Shown here: piece by piece, positions 19,347-27,128 of the stretch
Position numbering within the stretch: position 1 is the first letter of the stretch
Layout of the letters: each line of letters starts with the position of its first letter
Origin: an uncultured Pirellulaceae bacterium
GTDB lineage: Bacteria; Planctomycetota; Planctomycetia; Pirellulales; Pirellulaceae
Assembly: GCA_938010615.1 (NCBI GenBank)
Contig: CALLUY010000046.1
Coordinates: 1 to 34,388 of the forward strand
Direction of reading: 5' to 3'
DNA: 34,388 nt
Program-made: the position numbers and the translations under genes
Notes under the pieces: model-generated
Database searches by the model: none
Told to the model about the DNA's origin: nothing
The model's input: the letters and a program-made list of their open reading frames with translations, nothing else

Positions 19347-19399
19347 TGTAGCAGTGTCTCTCCGAGACACCGAACGAGTCTCCGAGAGACTTGCCTACA
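19347..19399. repeat. structured intergenic repeat, three-way-junction type
   Basis: TGTAG (19347-19351) and CTACA (19395-19399) form an outer stem. They enclose two perfect hairpins, GTGTCTC-TCC-GAGACAC (19354-19370) and AGTCTC-CGA-GAGACT (19377-19391). The same architecture recurs at 28991-29040. It lies between the HAD gene and glmU. No T-run follows, so it looks like a dispersed repeat or RNA element rather than a simple terminator. Confidence 0.65.
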
Positions 19400-19441
19400 A
19401 GTTCAAAATCCAGTTTGCCCTACCCTTTCGATTGATCGCCC

Positions 19442-20188
19442 ATGAGTAATCAAGACGCTCCCATCGCCATCGTTCTAGCTGCCGGAAAAGGCACCCGGAT
19501 GAAATCCGAGTTGCCGAAAGTTCTCTGTGAGGCTGCCGGTCGACCATTGGTCAGCTACGTCATCGATTCACTGCGTAAGGCAGGCGTAGGCAAGATTGTC
19601 TCTGTTGTCGGATATCGAGCTGACCTTGTGAAGGAAACTCTCGGATCTGATCCGGATATGGAGTTTGCGTTACAGGAAGAGCAGCTTGGGACAGGTCACG
19701 CCGTGATGATGTGTCGTGAAGCCGTTGCAAATCACAACGGCCCGGTCGTTGTCGTCGCTGGCGATTCGCCGATGCTTCAGGCTGACTCCATCGCGGCGTT
19801 GCTTAAAGATTTCGCTGCGACCCAACCGGCTTGTATCTTGGGCACGCTGATCCATGACAACCCAACGGGGCTCGGGCGAATTGTCCGTGACGCTGACGAT
19901 AACTTTACCGGTATCGTCGAAGAGAAAGATGCCACAGAAGATCAAAAAGCGATTGCCGAAGTCAACATGAGCACCTACGTTTTCGACTGTCAGAAAATGC
20001 TCAGTGCATTGGATCGATTGACCGACAACAATCGCCAGAAAGAGTACTATATCACGGACGTGCCGGGCATTTTGCTGTCCGACAAAGAAGACGTACGAGC
20101 ACTTCCGGTGCTCAAGCCGATTGAGGCACTCAGTGTGAATACTGTTGAGCATCTCAAAGCGGTTGAAGAAGCTTTGCAAAACTCATAG
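19442..20188 (+). CDS. glmU: single-domain UDP-GlcNAc pyrophosphorylase (GlmU N-terminal domain only)
   Basis: This 248-residue nucleotidyltransferase has the signature LAAGKGTRMKSELPK (12-26), the uridine-binding GTGHA and the GDSP metal-site loop. These match the uridylyltransferase half of GlmU, which makes UDP-GlcNAc from GlcNAc-1-phosphate and UTP. The left-handed beta-helix acetyltransferase half of normal GlmU (about 450 residues) is absent. The stop is clean, so this is a natural single-domain form and glucosamine-1-phosphate acetylation must come from elsewhere. The gene precedes prs by 44 bp, the same order as gcaD-prs in Bacillus. UDP-GlcNAc supplies cell envelope glycans. Confidence 0.85.
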   Translation: MSNQDAPIAIVLAAGKGTRMKSELPKVLCEAAGRPLVSYVIDSLRKAGVGKIVSVVGYRADLVKETLGSDPDMEFALQEEQLGTGHAVMMCREAVANHNGPVVVVAGDSPMLQADSIAALLKDFAATQPACILGTLIHDNPTGLGRIVRDADDNFTGIVEEKDATEDQKAIAEVNMSTYVFDCQKMLSALDRLTDNNRQKEYYITDVPGILLSDKEDVRALPVLKPIEALSVNTVEHLKAVEEALQNS

Positions 20189-20232
20189 CTCAAGTCGCCT
20201 TCCATCATTGTTGCTACGCAATCGAGTAAACC

Positions 20233-21210
20233 ATGAGTCAGCTACAGGTCTTTAGCGGTCGAGCCAATCCAAAATTGGCGAACGATATTTGTTCTTCGAT
20301 GAATATCGATCTGGCCGAATGCCGTTTCTCCACGTTTCCCGACGGAGAGTTTCACTGCAAAATCCAAGACGTTCGCGGTCGCGACGTTTTTATTGTGCAG
20401 CCGACGTGCCCTCAGGTTAACGACAACGTAATGGAGTTGTTGATCATGATCGACACCTGCCTTCGTGCCAGTGCCGAGCGAATCACGGCTGTCATTCCGT
20501 ACTACGGATACGCTCGTCAGGATCGAAAAGATGAGGGTCGCGTTCCGATCACCGCGAAGCTGGTTGCGAACATGATCACACGCGCCGGAGCGGATCGAGT
20601 CCTGACCATGGATTTGCATGCGGCTCAGATTCAAGGTTTCTTTGACGTTCCCGTCGACCACCTTTACGCGGGTAGCGTGCTGAACGAGCACTTTCTGTCA
20701 AAGAACATTCCGACCGAGGACATCGTGATCGTTGCTCCCGATGAAGGCTCGATCAAACGAGCGGTTGGGCATGCGAAACGGATCGGCGGAGAGTTGGCAA
20801 TTCTGGATAAGCGTCGACTTTCGGCAGAAAAGATCGTGCAGGAAAATATCATCGGCGGACCGGTCGAAGGAAAGGTTGCGTTGCTGTTTGATGACATGAT
20901 CAGCACGGCCGGTTCGATTTGCGGCGCGGCGGAACTGGTGAAGAAAAAAGGTGCCAAGGAGATTCACGTCGCAGCAACCCATGGCGTTCTGGCGGGGAAA
21001 GCGGTTGAACGCTTGAAGAATGCACCAGTAGATTCGATTGTTGTCACCGACAGTATTCCGATTTCTGACGAAAAAGCAGCCCAGTTGCCTAACCTGAAGA
21101 TTTTGTCGATCGCTCCGATGATGGGTGAAGCAATCCGTAGGATCCACCAACACAAATCGATTAGCGATATTTTCAAAGAAGACGACGATCCTTCAGAGGA
21201 TGAGCCCTAA
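20233..21210 (+). CDS. prs: ribose-phosphate pyrophosphokinase (PRPP synthase)
   Basis: This 325-residue class I PRPP synthase transfers pyrophosphate from ATP to ribose-5-phosphate, feeding nucleotide, histidine and tryptophan synthesis. It keeps the ATP/metal region from IPYYGYARQDRK, the DLHAAQIQGFFD metal site, the flexible-loop segment KRRL, and the ribose-phosphate loop LFDDMISTAGS. Length and order match the family. It follows glmU by 44 bp and is likely co-transcribed with it. The C-terminal acidic tail (KEDDDPSEDEP) is slightly longer than usual. Confidence 0.95.
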   Translation: MSQLQVFSGRANPKLANDICSSMNIDLAECRFSTFPDGEFHCKIQDVRGRDVFIVQPTCPQVNDNVMELLIMIDTCLRASAERITAVIPYYGYARQDRKDEGRVPITAKLVANMITRAGADRVLTMDLHAAQIQGFFDVPVDHLYAGSVLNEHFLSKNIPTEDIVIVAPDEGSIKRAVGHAKRIGGELAILDKRRLSAEKIVQENIIGGPVEGKVALLFDDMISTAGSICGAAELVKKKGAKEIHVAATHGVLAGKAVERLKNAPVDSIVVTDSIPISDEKAAQLPNLKILSIAPMMGEAIRRIHQHKSISDIFKEDDDPSEDEP

Positions 21211-21257
21211 GGTATGACGAAAGGGTTGCATCCAACGAGCATTGAGTATTAACCGAC

Positions 21258-22394
21258 ATGGCTGTTCGAAAGCGGTATCTCCTGTTAGCAGCCGTCGTTG
21301 CGGTGGTCATGATTGTTGCCGCCATAATTTTGTTGGCGATTTTGGTTCTGGCTACGATGGCTTATGTCAGTGCCGCACCGCCCATTGAGTTTTCATTGAA
21401 GGATTCGCAATCGACCCGGATAGAAAAAGCGGAGGCTTGGCAGGAACGTCTTTTTGACAACCAAAGTTTCAATGGAGCAATTCTTGTCATCAAAGACGGC
21501 GAAGTTTTGATCTCGAAATGTAGCGGCTATACGGACCCGACGAAGGATCTGAAGCTTACGCCGCAAACTTCTATGCGACTGGCTTCAGTCTCCAAGCAAT
21601 TTACTGCGGCGGCTATTCTCGTGCTCGTGCAGCAGGAGCGAATCGGACTCGACGACTTGGTGTCCAGCCACCTCGAAGACTTTCCCTACGGCGACGTGAC
21701 GGTGCGGCATCTACTGAACATGACTTCAGGCATTCCGGACTGCTACATGGAGCTCGCCGAAAGTCATAAGGGCGAGGTTGACGAATGCTTGAAGATCTCG
21801 GATGTCACAAATTTGATTGCCAAGTATCCGCCAGCTCGCGAAGGAAGCGTCAACGAATTTCACAGTTACAGCAACACCAGCTACGTGTTACTTGCGGCAA
21901 TTGTCGAATCTGTTTCGAATTCTTCGATGGAAGATTTTATGGCGAGAGAATTGTTTGGACCGCTTGGAATGAAAAATTCTCGAATTTGGAATCTCGTTTC
22001 GGAAGATTGTTCGTTTGAAGGACAAGCCAAATCTTTTTTTGCGTCTCAAGTTGAGGTGCCTGGTTTTCTGGACGGCGTTGCGGGAGACGGTGCCGTTTTC
22101 TGTAGTCTTGATGACTTCGTGCATTGGGACCAGTTCTGGCGCGGCAACGACCTCGTTTCGCCCGAGCTGATGAAGCAGGCTCTTGAACGACCTACTCTGG
22201 CGGACGGTTCATTGTCCGATTATGGATTCGGTTGGGTAATCGAAGGCGATGGTCATTGGCATAACGGAGCTTGGTTGGGTGCACGTTCCTACACGTATCA
22301 GGACGAAGACTTTTTCGTCGTCATCGTGGACAATTCAAGCAGTCTAATCGTGGACTCGATGGGCTCGGAACTCAGGCGAATTTTGGATGATTGA
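21258..22394 (+). CDS. membrane-anchored serine beta-lactamase-like hydrolase
   Basis: This 378-residue protein begins with a long hydrophobic N-terminal anchor (about 6-38), followed by a beta-lactamase/class C penicillin-binding fold. The active-site motifs are S-V-S-K (Ser110, Lys113), Y-S-N (Tyr204, Asn206) and an H-N-G element near residue 334 in place of the KTG box. Family members hydrolyse esters, D-amino peptides or beta-lactams, and the substrate here is unknown. It should face the periplasm. It lies 47 bp after prs, so read-through is possible, but the function gives no obvious link. Confidence 0.88.
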   Translation: MAVRKRYLLLAAVVAVVMIVAAIILLAILVLATMAYVSAAPPIEFSLKDSQSTRIEKAEAWQERLFDNQSFNGAILVIKDGEVLISKCSGYTDPTKDLKLTPQTSMRLASVSKQFTAAAILVLVQQERIGLDDLVSSHLEDFPYGDVTVRHLLNMTSGIPDCYMELAESHKGEVDECLKISDVTNLIAKYPPAREGSVNEFHSYSNTSYVLLAAIVESVSNSSMEDFMARELFGPLGMKNSRIWNLVSEDCSFEGQAKSFFASQVEVPGFLDGVAGDGAVFCSLDDFVHWDQFWRGNDLVSPELMKQALERPTLADGSLSDYGFGWVIEGDGHWHNGAWLGARSYTYQDEDFFVVIVDNSSSLIVDSMGSELRRILDD

Positions 22395-22444
22395 GAAAAC
22401 ACAGTTCCAAACCTGCCGAATGCGACGGAAGCTATGATTTCCGT

Positions 22445-22473
22445 TTGACGAAAACAATGCGATGGCTTAAAAC
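22445..22473 (+). promoter_or_regulatory. candidate promoter for the SRP RNA gene
   Basis: TTGACG (22445-22450) is a good -35 box. The sequence 17 bp later reads TAAAAC (22468-22473; TTAAAA at 16 bp), a weak -10. A start near 22480 would leave a leader of about 20 nt before the folded SRP RNA, which may be processed. It is the only plausible promoter in the 110-bp gap. Confidence 0.3.
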
Positions 22474-22504
22474 TTCACGTCGACAGCATCACAATGTTGA
22501 ACTG

Positions 22505-22618
22505 CTGCCCAAAAGTGGGCTCCGCGAGGGGGAGCCGTGAACCTGGTCAGGCCTTAACCGGAGCAGCCATAAGCGGGGTACTCTTGTGCGGAGTCCTCTT
22601 TTGGGCAGATTCAACTTT
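22505..22618 (+). ncRNA. ffs: signal recognition particle RNA (small bacterial type, 4.5S-like)
   Basis: The ends pair over a long helix: CTGCCCAAAAG (22505-22515) with CTTTTGGGCAG (22608-22618), continuing through GGGCTCCGC against GCGGAGTCC. The middle holds the conserved Ffh-binding domain, with G-G-T-C-A-G-G on the 5' side and A-G-C-A-G-C-C on the 3' side. About 114 nt is the normal size of the small bacterial SRP RNA. The tip between the two halves reads CC-TTAACC-GG, not the usual GGAA tetraloop. TTCAACTTTCTTTT after the helix serves as the terminator tract. The next protein gene starts 13 bp downstream. The RNA works with Ffh and FtsY in co-translational targeting. Confidence 0.88.
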
Positions 22619-22631
22619 CTTTTAAGCAACC

Positions 22632-24782
22632 ATGCATCGATATAGCATCGTAGTCTTTCTTGGCGCTTTCCTGCTTTTTCAGGTCCAGCCTCTGATCGCA
22701 AAAGTCATCCTGCCGTGGTTTGGTGGAACAGCATCGGTTTGGAACACCTGCATGATGTTCTTTCAAATCGCGCTGCTTTTGGGCTATCTGTATTCGCATG
22801 GTCTGCGGATGTTGCTCAAGCCACGTACGTCATGGATCGTGCACAGTATTGTTCTGCTGTTAGCGCTGCTGACGCTGCCAGTGCTGCCGACGGAATCGCT
22901 TAAGCCGGAAAGCTACGATTCGTTTTCGTTCGAGATCGTCAAAGTGCTGGCGTTGTCAGTCGGAGTACCCTTTTTTGTTTTGGCAACGACCGGGCCGCTT
23001 ATTCAGGCTTGGCAGAGCGTTTCTCACGGTGGCGATGCTGGCTCTGGAAAGTCCAATTCTCCCTATCGACTGTACGCGCTTTCAAATGTCGGATCGCTAT
23101 TGGCATTGATCAGCTATCCGTTTTTGTTTGAACCAAACTTGCGGTTGCAAAGCCAGTCGTGGCTGTGGTCGGGCATGTTTGTACTCTTTGTCTTGATGTG
23201 TATCTGTAGTGGAATGCAAGTTCGGCAGCGTGATTCGTGGCACGAGGTGGCTGACGAATCAAAACTGGAAAGTACGTCGAAGATTGGCGTGTTGACGATG
23301 CTGATGTGGCTCGTGTTGGCGATGTTGCCATCGATCATGTTGCTGGCGACGACCAACTTGATGTGCCAAGAGATTGCGTCAGTGCCCTTTTTGTGGATCT
23401 TGCCGCTGACGCTTTACTTGATTTCGTTCATCATCTGTTTTGAGAAACCTCGCTGGTATCATCGTGGGATTTTCGTGCCGCTGTTGCTGCTTGGCGTCAC
23501 GGCGGGCGTGGCCGTTGCGTTGCTCAATGTGCATGCGTCAGCAATGTTGCAAGTCGCATTGCTCTCACTGAGCCTGTTCGCATGTGGGATGACTTGTCAC
23601 GGCGAACTGGAACGGCTCAAGCCTCACGTAAGCAAGCTGACGCTATTCTATCTTTTCGTGTCGCTTGGAGGTTCGCTTGGCGGGATTTTCGTTGTGTTGA
23701 TCGCTCCGCGAATCTTTTCCGGGTTTCCGGAGTATCAGTTGGCGTTGATGGGGTCGCTTGTAGTTGGTGTCGCCATTCCCAGTTTTCAAAAATCGATGCC
23801 GGGCATTAGGAAGCTGGGCCTTGGATTCGTTGCCCTGATTATAGGCGGTTTGGTTTTGGCGAACTTGATCGCCACGCTGACGCGTACTCAAGTCGATGGA
23901 GTATTACTTGACGGGCGCAACGAATACGGAATCTTCTCGGTCGAAGAAAAAGGAAATCGTCTGGTCTTCATTAGTGGCAATATCGATCACGGAAGCCAAA
24001 TCATGCTTCCAGAACCCAGCTTGGAGCCGCATAGTTATTACGCTGACGGAAGTGGGTTTTCAGTTTGCATCAAAACGCAGCGAGATATTGCATCCAACGA
24101 ACAGCCACCTCGAAACGGCTTGAAGGTCGGTGTGTTGGGATTGGGCATCGGATCGATGCTTTCATGGGCGACGCCCGAAGACGAGTTTGTGTTCTATGAG
24201 ATCAATCCAAAAGTCGAAGAAATTGCTCGAGAATGGTTTACGTTTCTCGATTCGCACGAACAGTCGGAAGTCGTCATTGGTGACGGACGGATCATGCTGG
24301 AAATGGAAACGAAGAAGGGAATCGACCGTCAGTTTGACTTGTTGGCCATCGACGCGTTTTCAAGCGACTCGATCCCGGTTCACTTACTGACTGACGAGTG
24401 CTTCGACGTTTATCAGAAACACTTAAAGGAAGACGGGATTCTTCTATTCCATATTTCGAACCGCTTTATCAACTTAAAACCCGTCATTTTCGCGACTACC
24501 AAGAAGCGGGGTTTGACGGCATCTCACGTCGTTCACAAAAGCAGTGAAGATGAATCGATCTCAGGTAGTGACTGGATTTTGGTGACAAATGAAAAAGTTG
24601 CCAATCATACTTGTATTAAATCGGCGGCGACCGACTACCAGTTACCCGCAAATGCTCCTCAGTGGACTGACGATTTCGCCAGCCTTGCTCCCGTGATGAA
24701 CTGGTCGATCGCGATTTCATGGGAAAAGATGTTCGAGGGCCAGCGAATGAAAAAGAAAACTCCAACGGTGGAACAGAAGTGA
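22632..24782 (+). CDS. membrane-fused spermidine synthase-like protein
   Basis: This 716-residue protein has about 480 N-terminal residues of multiple transmembrane segments, starting with the family hallmark FLLFQVQPLIAKVILPWFGG. A C-terminal spermidine synthase-like methyltransferase-fold domain follows (about 490-700), with the nucleotide-binding GLGIGS near residue 500, an acidic residue in FYEINP, and DAFSSDSIPVHLLT near 575. Such fused MFS/spermidine synthase proteins are common in planctomycetes. Aminopropyl transfer has not been shown for most of them and the substrate is uncertain. It starts 13 bp after the SRP RNA and its TGA overlaps the GTG of fdhD, so the two proteins are probably translationally coupled. 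Confidence 0.85.
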   Translation: MHRYSIVVFLGAFLLFQVQPLIAKVILPWFGGTASVWNTCMMFFQIALLLGYLYSHGLRMLLKPRTSWIVHSIVLLLALLTLPVLPTESLKPESYDSFSFEIVKVLALSVGVPFFVLATTGPLIQAWQSVSHGGDAGSGKSNSPYRLYALSNVGSLLALISYPFLFEPNLRLQSQSWLWSGMFVLFVLMCICSGMQVRQRDSWHEVADESKLESTSKIGVLTMLMWLVLAMLPSIMLLATTNLMCQEIASVPFLWILPLTLYLISFIICFEKPRWYHRGIFVPLLLLGVTAGVAVALLNVHASAMLQVALLSLSLFACGMTCHGELERLKPHVSKLTLFYLFVSLGGSLGGIFVVLIAPRIFSGFPEYQLALMGSLVVGVAIPSFQKSMPGIRKLGLGFVALIIGGLVLANLIATLTRTQVDGVLLDGRNEYGIFSVEEKGNRLVFISGNIDHGSQIMLPEPSLEPHSYYADGSGFSVCIKTQRDIASNEQPPRNGLKVGVLGLGIGSMLSWATPEDEFVFYEINPKVEEIAREWFTFLDSHEQSEVVIGDGRIMLEMETKKGIDRQFDLLAIDAFSSDSIPVHLLTDECFDVYQKHLKEDGILLFHISNRFINLKPVIFATTKKRGLTASHVVHKSSEDESISGSDWILVTNEKVANHTCIKSAATDYQLPANAPQWTDDFASLAPVMNWSIAISWEKMFEGQRMKKKTPTVEQK

Positions 24783-25651
24783 ACGACTCAAGCGATAGTC
24801 TCGAGGAACGTCGCCGCATTCGTGAGATCGTCCGGTTTTCCGACGGCCAATTCGTCACCGAGAACGATTCACTCGCGACAGAAGAGCCGTTCGAAATCCG
24901 CGTCGTGTTCGGAAAGGCACCAAAGCGGAAAGATCGTTCGCTGTCGATCACCATGCGGACTCCGGGACACGATCAAGAATTGGCGGCTGGATTCTTGCTG
25001 GGCGAAGGCATCGTCAATTCATCGGACGATATCGATTTGTTTGAAGTGACGGGCTCCAAAGCCGACGGCTCAAAGGAAACGAATCAACTGTGCGTGCATC
25101 TGGCGGAGCACGTCGCGTTTGACTTTGGCTCTCTGCAGCGGAACTTCTACACGACTTCCAGTTGTGGGATCTGTGGCAGGGCTTCATTGGAAGCTGTTCG
25201 TTCGCAGTTGAAGGAATCAGTGTCTTCAGAAGAAATGTTCGTTTCTCCCGCCGTTATCTGTTCGCTTCCAGATTCATTGCGACAGTATCAATCCACTTTC
25301 GAGGCGACCGGTGGACTTCATGCAGCCGGACTCTTTGATCGGTCAGGGGCTGTAATTGATTCTTATGAAGATGTCGGCAGACACAATGCCCTCGACAAAT
25401 TGATCGGCAGTCAATTACTTTCGAAGTCGGTGCCGCTTTCGAATCGTATTGTCGTCGTCAGCGGCCGAGCCAGTTTTGAGCTGGTTCAAAAAGTTATCTC
25501 TGCCGGAGTGCCCATGTTGGTCGCAGTTGGCGCTCCGTCTTCCTTGGCGGCGGATCTTGCCCATGAGTTTGGTGTCACGCTGGTTGGATTTGCTTCAGCG
25601 AAGCGATTTAACGTCTACAGTCATGCACAGCGAATTGGGCCTAAGCGATAG
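24779..25651 (+). CDS. fdhD: formate dehydrogenase accessory sulfurtransferase FdhD
   Basis: FdhD passes sulfur from a cysteine desulfurase to the molybdenum cofactor of formate dehydrogenase, an activity needed for that enzyme. The 290-residue product has the sulfur-carrying C-x-x-C (SSCGICG, Cys129 and Cys132), the DVGRHNALDKLIG block and the SGRASFELVQK block typical of the family. The frame is open to an ATG at 24719 inside the upstream gene. I prefer GTG at 24779, which forms a GTGA overlap with the upstream stop and has GGTGG before it. No formate dehydrogenase subunit is in the window. Many of those enzymes are selenoproteins, which is notable given the nearby Sec-type thioredoxin. Confidence 0.92.
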   Translation: MNDSSDSLEERRRIREIVRFSDGQFVTENDSLATEEPFEIRVVFGKAPKRKDRSLSITMRTPGHDQELAAGFLLGEGIVNSSDDIDLFEVTGSKADGSKETNQLCVHLAEHVAFDFGSLQRNFYTTSSCGICGRASLEAVRSQLKESVSSEEMFVSPAVICSLPDSLRQYQSTFEATGGLHAAGLFDRSGAVIDSYEDVGRHNALDKLIGSQLLSKSVPLSNRIVVVSGRASFELVQKVISAGVPMLVAVGAPSSLAADLAHEFGVTLVGFASAKRFNVYSHAQRIGPKR

Positions 25652-25840
25652 TGATCTAACGAGTCGGCGGGAGGACTGTTCCGAGTTTCAGCAATTTATC
25701 TGGCCGACTGAGCGGTAGAATTCGACCAATTTTCATCACATTTGATGAATCAATGCGAACAGTGAATCAGATTCTTGATTGATGGCAACGGAGATGCTTA
25801 AATGGTGGTGAATTTTTCAAGTCTCCCAAGTGAACTCACC

Positions 25841-27043
25841 ATGAATTTTAAGACACCAAGATATTTCCTTGTGGCAATGCTTCTCTTTGCTGGAACGGTT
25901 GCACAGGATTTGGTTGCCCAAACGTACTATGTTGCGACCAACGGGAACAATGCTCGCACCAGAGCGCAAGCGCAAAATCGCAACACTCCCTATCGCTCGA
26001 TTCAAACCGCGCTCAATCGAGCGCCATCTGGTTCGACCATTGTTGTCCTTGATGGAACGTATTGGGGACATTTTAACTTTGTGCGTTCGAACGTGACACT
26101 GAAATCAGAACGCAGAGAAGGTGCGTTTATTGTTGGATCCATTTTCGCAAACGATTTGTCGTTTATTCGGATTGATGGATTTGAGATTTCTAACCGACGC
26201 CCCGATGCTCCTCGCAGTAAAGGCATCGGTGTGAATCGTTGCCACAATATCGTCGTTCGCGATTGCCGCGTTCACGATTGCCGTGGCGGTGGAATTGCAA
26301 TTGACCAGAGCGACCAAATTCTCTGTGAATGGAACGTCGTTTACCGGAATGCGTTCTGGGATCCCGACCAACACAGCGGGATTAGCATATACCAGCCGCA
26401 ACGTCGCACCACCGACAGATCCGGTTACGATATAATCGTTCGGAATAACACAAGTTTCTCCAATGAGAACAAAGTCAACAACGTGCTCTTCGGTCGACCA
26501 ACTGACGGAAATGGAATCGTCGTGGACGATACGCAAAACTTGACAGCACCTACAGGCGACAATCAGCTTTACTCCGGATCGATCCTCGTTGAGAACAATT
26601 TGTGTTTTAATAATGGTGGTCAAGGAGTTCACTGCTACCAATCAGAGAACGTTACGATTCGTAACAACACGCTCTATCGCAACATGCGAAGTTTCGACTT
26701 CGGTGGCGAAGTGTCAGTTGTTCGCGGAAACAACGTTTTGGTTTACAACAACATTCTCTGTGCCAACAACAATCGTGACGCTGCCCTCAAATTTGAAGGC
26801 GGATTCGTTTGGTTTAACTTCAACCTGATTCACAACGGATTGACGCCGGGCGTGAATAACGGGCGAAACACGATTTTTTCTCCGCCTGCATTTGATCCAA
26901 ATGGCTTTTTTGATTTGCGATCCAACAGTCCAGCGGTTGATGCTGGCCTGACTCAGTCAGGAAGGTTCGGTTTGGATGTTGACGGGAAATTCCGATCCTC
27001 TGGTGACGGCATAGACATCGGTGCCAAAGAATTCGCGTTCTAA
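25841..27043 (+). CDS. secreted right-handed parallel beta-helix protein
   Basis: This 400-residue protein has a signal peptide (MNFKTPRYFL onward, cleavage probably after LVAQ near residue 27). A DUF1565/pectate-lyase-like N-terminal cap (TYYVATNGNN, then YRSIQTALNRAPSGSTIVV) leads into repeated beta-helix rungs rich in N-N and I/V-V-R-N motifs (about 110-330). The fold is that of secreted polysaccharide lyases and hydrolases, but no catalytic residues can be assigned. The frame is open to 25802; the ATG at 25841 gives a proper signal peptide. A strong terminator follows 33 bp after the stop. Confidence 0.85.
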   Translation: MNFKTPRYFLVAMLLFAGTVAQDLVAQTYYVATNGNNARTRAQAQNRNTPYRSIQTALNRAPSGSTIVVLDGTYWGHFNFVRSNVTLKSERREGAFIVGSIFANDLSFIRIDGFEISNRRPDAPRSKGIGVNRCHNIVVRDCRVHDCRGGGIAIDQSDQILCEWNVVYRNAFWDPDQHSGISIYQPQRRTTDRSGYDIIVRNNTSFSNENKVNNVLFGRPTDGNGIVVDDTQNLTAPTGDNQLYSGSILVENNLCFNNGGQGVHCYQSENVTIRNNTLYRNMRSFDFGGEVSVVRGNNVLVYNNILCANNNRDAALKFEGGFVWFNFNLIHNGLTPGVNNGRNTIFSPPAFDPNGFFDLRSNSPAVDAGLTQSGRFGLDVDGKFRSSGDGIDIGAKEFAF

Positions 27044-27075
27044 ACAACTTGATTTAGAAACGACTAAACAAATAA

Positions 27076-27110
27076 GGGTGGCATAGACAAACGTCTACGC
27101 CACCTTTTTT
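27076..27110 (+). terminator. rho-independent terminator after the beta-helix gene
   Basis: GGTGGC and GCCACC with an inner TAGAC/GTCTA stem form a hairpin, followed by six T residues (27105-27110). It lies in the 85-bp gap between the converging beta-helix gene and thioredoxin gene. The reverse strand has only CTTATTTG after the stem, so it serves mainly the + strand. Confidence 0.88.
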
Positions 27111-27128
27111 ATGCACTATGTAGATTGA

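Noticed and set aside
19670..20179. 169-codon - strand frame inside glmU
   Set aside because: It is antisense to a motif-verified nucleotidyltransferase and is a shadow frame.
25732..25749. TTCATCA-CATT-TGATGAA hairpin after fdhD as a terminator
   Set aside because: The stem is short and AT-rich, with no T-run after it on either strand.
26105..26641. 178-codon - strand frame inside the beta-helix gene
   Set aside because: It mirrors the repetitive beta-helix coding sequence and has no ribosome binding site or recognisable motif.
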